Source of the DNA: Paenibacillus lemnae
GTDB taxonomy: Bacteria; Bacillota; Bacilli; Paenibacillales; Paenibacillaceae
DNA length: 64,000 nt
Direction of reading: 5' to 3'
Assembly (NCBI RefSeq): GCF_012933385.1
Contig: NZ_JABBPN010000016.1
Coordinates: 1-64,000, forward strand
Part shown: positions 61,169 to 64,000 of the stretch, piece after piece
How the letters are laid out: each line of letters starts with the position of its first letter
How positions within the stretch are numbered: position 1 is the first letter of the stretch
The notes under the pieces: generated by a model
Database searches by the model: none
The model's input: the letters and a program-made list of their open reading frames with translations, nothing else
What the model was told of the DNA's origin: nothing
Translations under genes and position numbers: made by a program

Positions 61169-62662
61169 ATGAGTTATGTGATCGGAGTCGACTTGGGAAC
61201 CAGTGCCGTGAAGACGGTGCTGGTCAACCGCAGTGGTGAGGTAGTCGCCGAGCATTCGGAAAGCTATCCGCTGAGTCAGCCCAAACCAGGCTACAGCGAG
61301 CAGCGGCCTGAAGATTGGGTGGACGGCACCGTAACTTCACTGAGAAAGCTGATGGAGGAATCCAAGGCATCGCCAGAATCCGTAGAAGGCCTGAGCTTTT
61401 CCGGCCAGATGCATGGATTGGTGCTTGTCGATGGAGAAGGGGCTGTGCTCCGTCCAGCTATTCTCTGGAATGACACACGGACTACAGCCCAGTGCCGCCG
61501 CATCGAAGATACGCTTCAGGGGCAGCTGCTGGACATTGCCCGCAACCGGGCGCTGGAAGGCTTCACACTTCCGAAAATATTGTGGGTGCAGGAGCATGAG
61601 CCTCAGATTCTGGAGCAGGCTGAACGTATGCTGCTGCCAAAGGATTATGTCCGGTTCCGGTTAACCGGCCAATACGGTATGGATTACTCTGATGCTGCCG
61701 GCACGCTGATGCTGGATCTGGCCCGCAAAGCCTGGAGTACAGACATTCTGGATGCATTCCAGCTTCCGCACTCCTTGTGCCCGCCGCTTGTTGAATCCTT
61801 TGAAGACTGCGGCACACTGCTTCCGGAAATTGCGGCCCAATCCGGGCTCCTGCCTGATACTCGTGTTTATGCAGGCGGTGCCGATAATGCTTGCGGTGCC
61901 ATCGGTGCTGGCATTCTGGAAGAAGGACAGACGATGTGCAGCATCGGAACCTCAGGCGTTGTTCTTTCCTATGAAGAGCGCAAAGAGGTTGATTTTGAAG
62001 GCAAAGTTCATTTTTTCAATCACGGTGAGAAGAATGCCTATTATATTATGGGGGTTACGCTTGCCGCCGGATACAGCCTGGATTGGTTCAAAAAAACATT
62101 CGCTCCGAGCATCTCGTTCGACGAGCTGCTGAGCGGTGTTCAGGACATTCCGGAAGGCAGCGGCGGACTGCTGTTTACTCCTTATATTGTTGGTGAACGC
62201 ACACCGCATCCGGACGCGGAGATCCGCGGTACCTTTACCGGTATGGATGCAGGACACAAGCTTACGCACTTTGCCCGGGCCGTGCTGGAAGGTATCACCT
62301 TCTCACTCCGGGAATCGATCGATATACTCAGAGATTCCGGGAAAACAATCGATACCGTCATCTCCATTGGCGGAGGTGCGAAGAACGAAGCATGGCTTCA
62401 AATGCAGGCAGATATTTTCAATGCTGACATCGTCAAGCTCGAAAGCGAACAGGGGCCTGCTATGGGCGCAGCCATGCTGGCGGCCTATGGCAGCGGCTGG
62501 TTCCCAAGCCTGCAGGCTTGTGCGGCAGAATTTCTCCGGGAATCCAAACGCTATACTCCACAGCCGCAGGCAGCGGAAAAGTATGAGGAACTCTTCGGGC
62601 TTTATCAAGAGGTATATCATCGTACCCGTGAGCTGAGCAGTGCACTGGCGAAATTCCGTTAA
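61169..62662 (+). CDS. xylB: Xylulokinase
   Basis: A 497-residue FGGY-family sugar kinase phosphorylating D-xylulose to xylulose-5-phosphate. N-terminal VIGVDLGTSAVKTVLV (phosphate loop), the substrate segment SFSGQMHGLV, ILWNDTRTTAQC, catalytic Asp in YAGGADNACGAIGAG, and ATP motif SIGGGAKNEAWLQMQADI. AAAGAGGAG precedes the ATG 45 bases after xylA. With XylA it feeds xylose into the pentose phosphate pathway, including xylose freed by the GH31 enzyme. Confidence 0.96.
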   Translation: MSYVIGVDLGTSAVKTVLVNRSGEVVAEHSESYPLSQPKPGYSEQRPEDWVDGTVTSLRKLMEESKASPESVEGLSFSGQMHGLVLVDGEGAVLRPAILWNDTRTTAQCRRIEDTLQGQLLDIARNRALEGFTLPKILWVQEHEPQILEQAERMLLPKDYVRFRLTGQYGMDYSDAAGTLMLDLARKAWSTDILDAFQLPHSLCPPLVESFEDCGTLLPEIAAQSGLLPDTRVYAGGADNACGAIGAGILEEGQTMCSIGTSGVVLSYEERKEVDFEGKVHFFNHGEKNAYYIMGVTLAAGYSLDWFKKTFAPSISFDELLSGVQDIPEGSGGLLFTPYIVGERTPHPDAEIRGTFTGMDAGHKLTHFARAVLEGITFSLRESIDILRDSGKTIDTVISIGGGAKNEAWLQMQADIFNADIVKLESEQGPAMGAAMLAAYGSGWFPSLQACAAEFLRESKRYTPQPQAAEKYEELFGLYQEVYHRTRELSSALAKFR

Positions 62663-62686
62663 AAGGAATTAAATTTTAGTTATCTA

Positions 62687-62728
62687 AGCGGGTCCCTTGC
62701 AGAGTACTGCAGGGGACCTGCTTTTTTT
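62687..62728 (+). terminator. Terminator of xylAB
   Basis: AGCGGGTCCCTTGCAG and CTGCAGGGGACCTGCT pair with few mismatches, followed by seven T. Confidence 0.9.
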
Positions 62729-62929
62729 AGGTTTGAAATGCGTGAATTACATACTTAGGGATCAATCAGTATCCCTTAAACTGGCTTTTAATGTCGATAT
62801 ATAAATGTTAGAAGAAAATGAGGACCTTTTTTTGAGACCAAGGTCATAAGGAAGGTAAATGTATAGTATGGTATAATTTGTAACGCAATGAAAATCAATG
62901 CAAGTATAGTAGTGAAGGGAGAGGGAGTA

Positions 62930-64000
62930 TTGAGTAACACAAGGAATAGAAAGAACGCACTTCGGCTTAAATCCACGGTATGTGCTGTGACGGCCATGTT
63001 ATGTCTGGTACAACCGGCATGGGGAGCCGGGCTGGGGGATGATGTAAAGAGCAAGCTGGCTGAAGCGGCCGGGGAACCGCAGGCTGTGGTCGATAAAGGT
63101 GAACAGGCTGCACCTGAAGGTGCAAAAGTATCGGCCAAACAAGCAGAGCAGAATGTCAGAAAGCTGTTTCCAGTTTTGGATCAAGCCAAAATGAATCGGG
63201 CTGAGTACCGGGAGTCCAACCAGGGCTCAAACCGAAGTGTATGGGATCTTCAATGGTCATACCAAAGAGGAAATTCTGGTACCGGATTTAACGCTACCGT
63301 CGATGCGGTGACGGGTGATTTGCTCTCTATTCATCTTCCGCGGATCCTTTTCGGGGAGCAGAACAGCGGGGATGCTGAGCTTACCAAGGAGCAGGCGGAG
63401 AAATTATCGCTGGAGTGGATTACGAAGAACGTCCGCGGCATTGACATAAAGGAATGGACAAATAGTCAGCCTAACATAGAAAATTATCAATCCCTGTTCA
63501 GTCCTGTGACTTATCATTTTTATTTCCAGGGTACTTATGATGGCATTCCGTCTGATGGTGATACGATCCGAATTGCCATGGATCAGCATGGCAATGTAAC
63601 GATGCTGGACCGCATGCAATCTACTGTGAAACCGGATACGACCAAGCCAGGTATTTCCGCTGAGCTCATCCGTAAACAGTATGAGACTCAGTTTACGCCT
63701 GAACTTGTGTACATGCCGGTTTCTTATTCAGGCCGGCAAACCGGACCTTACTTCCTGGCATGGGTGCCGGATGAACGCTCCCAGGCAGCACTGGATGCTG
63801 CAACCGGCAAACCTTTTGATGCGGCGGGTGTTTCAAGTGGACGGGTGATCATCGATCCCGTTGATATACTCAGCCAGGCCAAACCATTCCAGCCTGCAGC
63901 GAAGCCGCTGACAAGCGGGAAAGAAGCGGCTGGTCTGGTGGAGGCCCACTTTGCCATCCCGAAGAATTATAAACTGGAATCGTCTACCCTTGGAAACCGC
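62930..64000 (+). CDS. Secreted YcdB/YcdC-like protein, cut by the window end
   Basis: An open frame of 357 codons runs to the last base, so the C-terminus is missing. The start is TTG with GGGAGAGGGAG upstream. A long signal peptide (basic MSNTRNRKNALRLK, then VCAVTAMLCLVQPAWGAG) marks export. The mature part contains PepSY/YcdB-type pieces: KQAEQNVRKLFPVL, WDLQWSYQRG, FNATVDAVTGDLLSI, followed by LTKEQAEKLSLEWI and a second similar unit (HFYFQGTYDGIPSDGDTIRI, AWVPDERSQAALDAATG). Proteins of this kind in Paenibacillus often end in S-layer homology domains, which would lie outside the window. TATAAT at about 62873 may be its -10. Confidence 0.75.
   Translation, partial: MSNTRNRKNALRLKSTVCAVTAMLCLVQPAWGAGLGDDVKSKLAEAAGEPQAVVDKGEQAAPEGAKVSAKQAEQNVRKLFPVLDQAKMNRAEYRESNQGSNRSVWDLQWSYQRGNSGTGFNATVDAVTGDLLSIHLPRILFGEQNSGDAELTKEQAEKLSLEWITKNVRGIDIKEWTNSQPNIENYQSLFSPVTYHFYFQGTYDGIPSDGDTIRIAMDQHGNVTMLDRMQSTVKPDTTKPGISAELIRKQYETQFTPELVYMPVSYSGRQTGPYFLAWVPDERSQAALDAATGKPFDAAGVSSGRVIIDPVDILSQAKPFQPAAKPLTSGKEAAGLVEAHFAIPKNYKLESSTLGNR

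Overview
The window looks like a chromosomal segment of a Paenibacillus-type, low-to-mid GC, spore-forming Firmicute. The reasons are the density of carbohydrate ABC transporters paired with YesM/YesN-type two-component systems, Firmicute-style ribosome binding sites with many TTG starts, CcpA (cre)-like operators, RNase J, a soluble PAS kinase like the sporulation kinases, and a XylR/XylA/XylB locus. No rRNA, tRNA, CRISPR array, transposase or phage gene was seen. The species cannot be named from the sequence alone.

Layout. (1) 1-6.6 kb: NlpC/P60-like protein, orphan PAS histidine kinase, NiaP-like transporter, RNase J, cupin-AraC regulator. (2) 6.9-21.1 kb: alpha-xylosidase (GH31), sensor kinase and response regulator, a three-gene LplB/YtcP/LplA-type importer, a GH95 alpha-L-fucosidase and a GH42 beta-galactosidase. 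Together these enzymes match the side chains of fucosylated xyloglucan oligosaccharides. (3) 21.3-30.0 kb: GntR/LacI-type repressor with a 28-bp palindromic operator, GH125 and GH38 alpha-mannosidases flanking a second importer, i.e. an alpha-mannoside (N-glycan or mannan) locus. (4) 30.1-36.8 kb: a second two-component system, divergent from a third sugar importer of unknown substrate. None of the three importers has its own ATPase, so a shared MsmX-type ATPase elsewhere is expected. (5) 36.9-42 kb: unknown small and membrane proteins, TauE-like exporter, aldo/keto reductase, manganese catalase. (6) 42.1-47.9 kb: a compact five-gene operon of ABC ATPase, permease fused to a degenerate M1-peptidase-like domain, ECF sigma factor, membrane protein and second ABC ATPase. 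It is preceded by a good promoter, a possible leader peptide and a structured repeat. (7) 48-54 kb: SDR dehydrogenase, AraC regulator divergent from a Gfo/Idh/MocA oxidoreductase, homocysteine synthase, and a PPDK-derived protein that has lost its phosphohistidine domain. (8) 54.2-58.3 kb: P1B-4 metal ATPase with Fur-like boxes, thioredoxin reductase and a NrdH-like glutaredoxin. (9) 58.4-62.7 kb: divergent xylR and xylAB with xylO and cre. This can take up the xylose released by the xyloglucan enzymes. (10) The end of the window cuts a secreted YcdB/YcdC-like protein.

The strongest unexplained signal is a dispersed, structured intergenic element present three times (about 6.58-6.78 kb, 42.25-42.49 kb and 56.50-56.64 kb). 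It has imperfect terminal inverted repeats in two copies and a 14-15 bp internal hairpin that carries a compensatory base-pair change. In all three cases it lies upstream of, and in the same orientation as, the next gene. In two cases it ends 18-20 nt before the start codon. It behaves either as a MITE-like element or as a mobile 5'-leader RNA.
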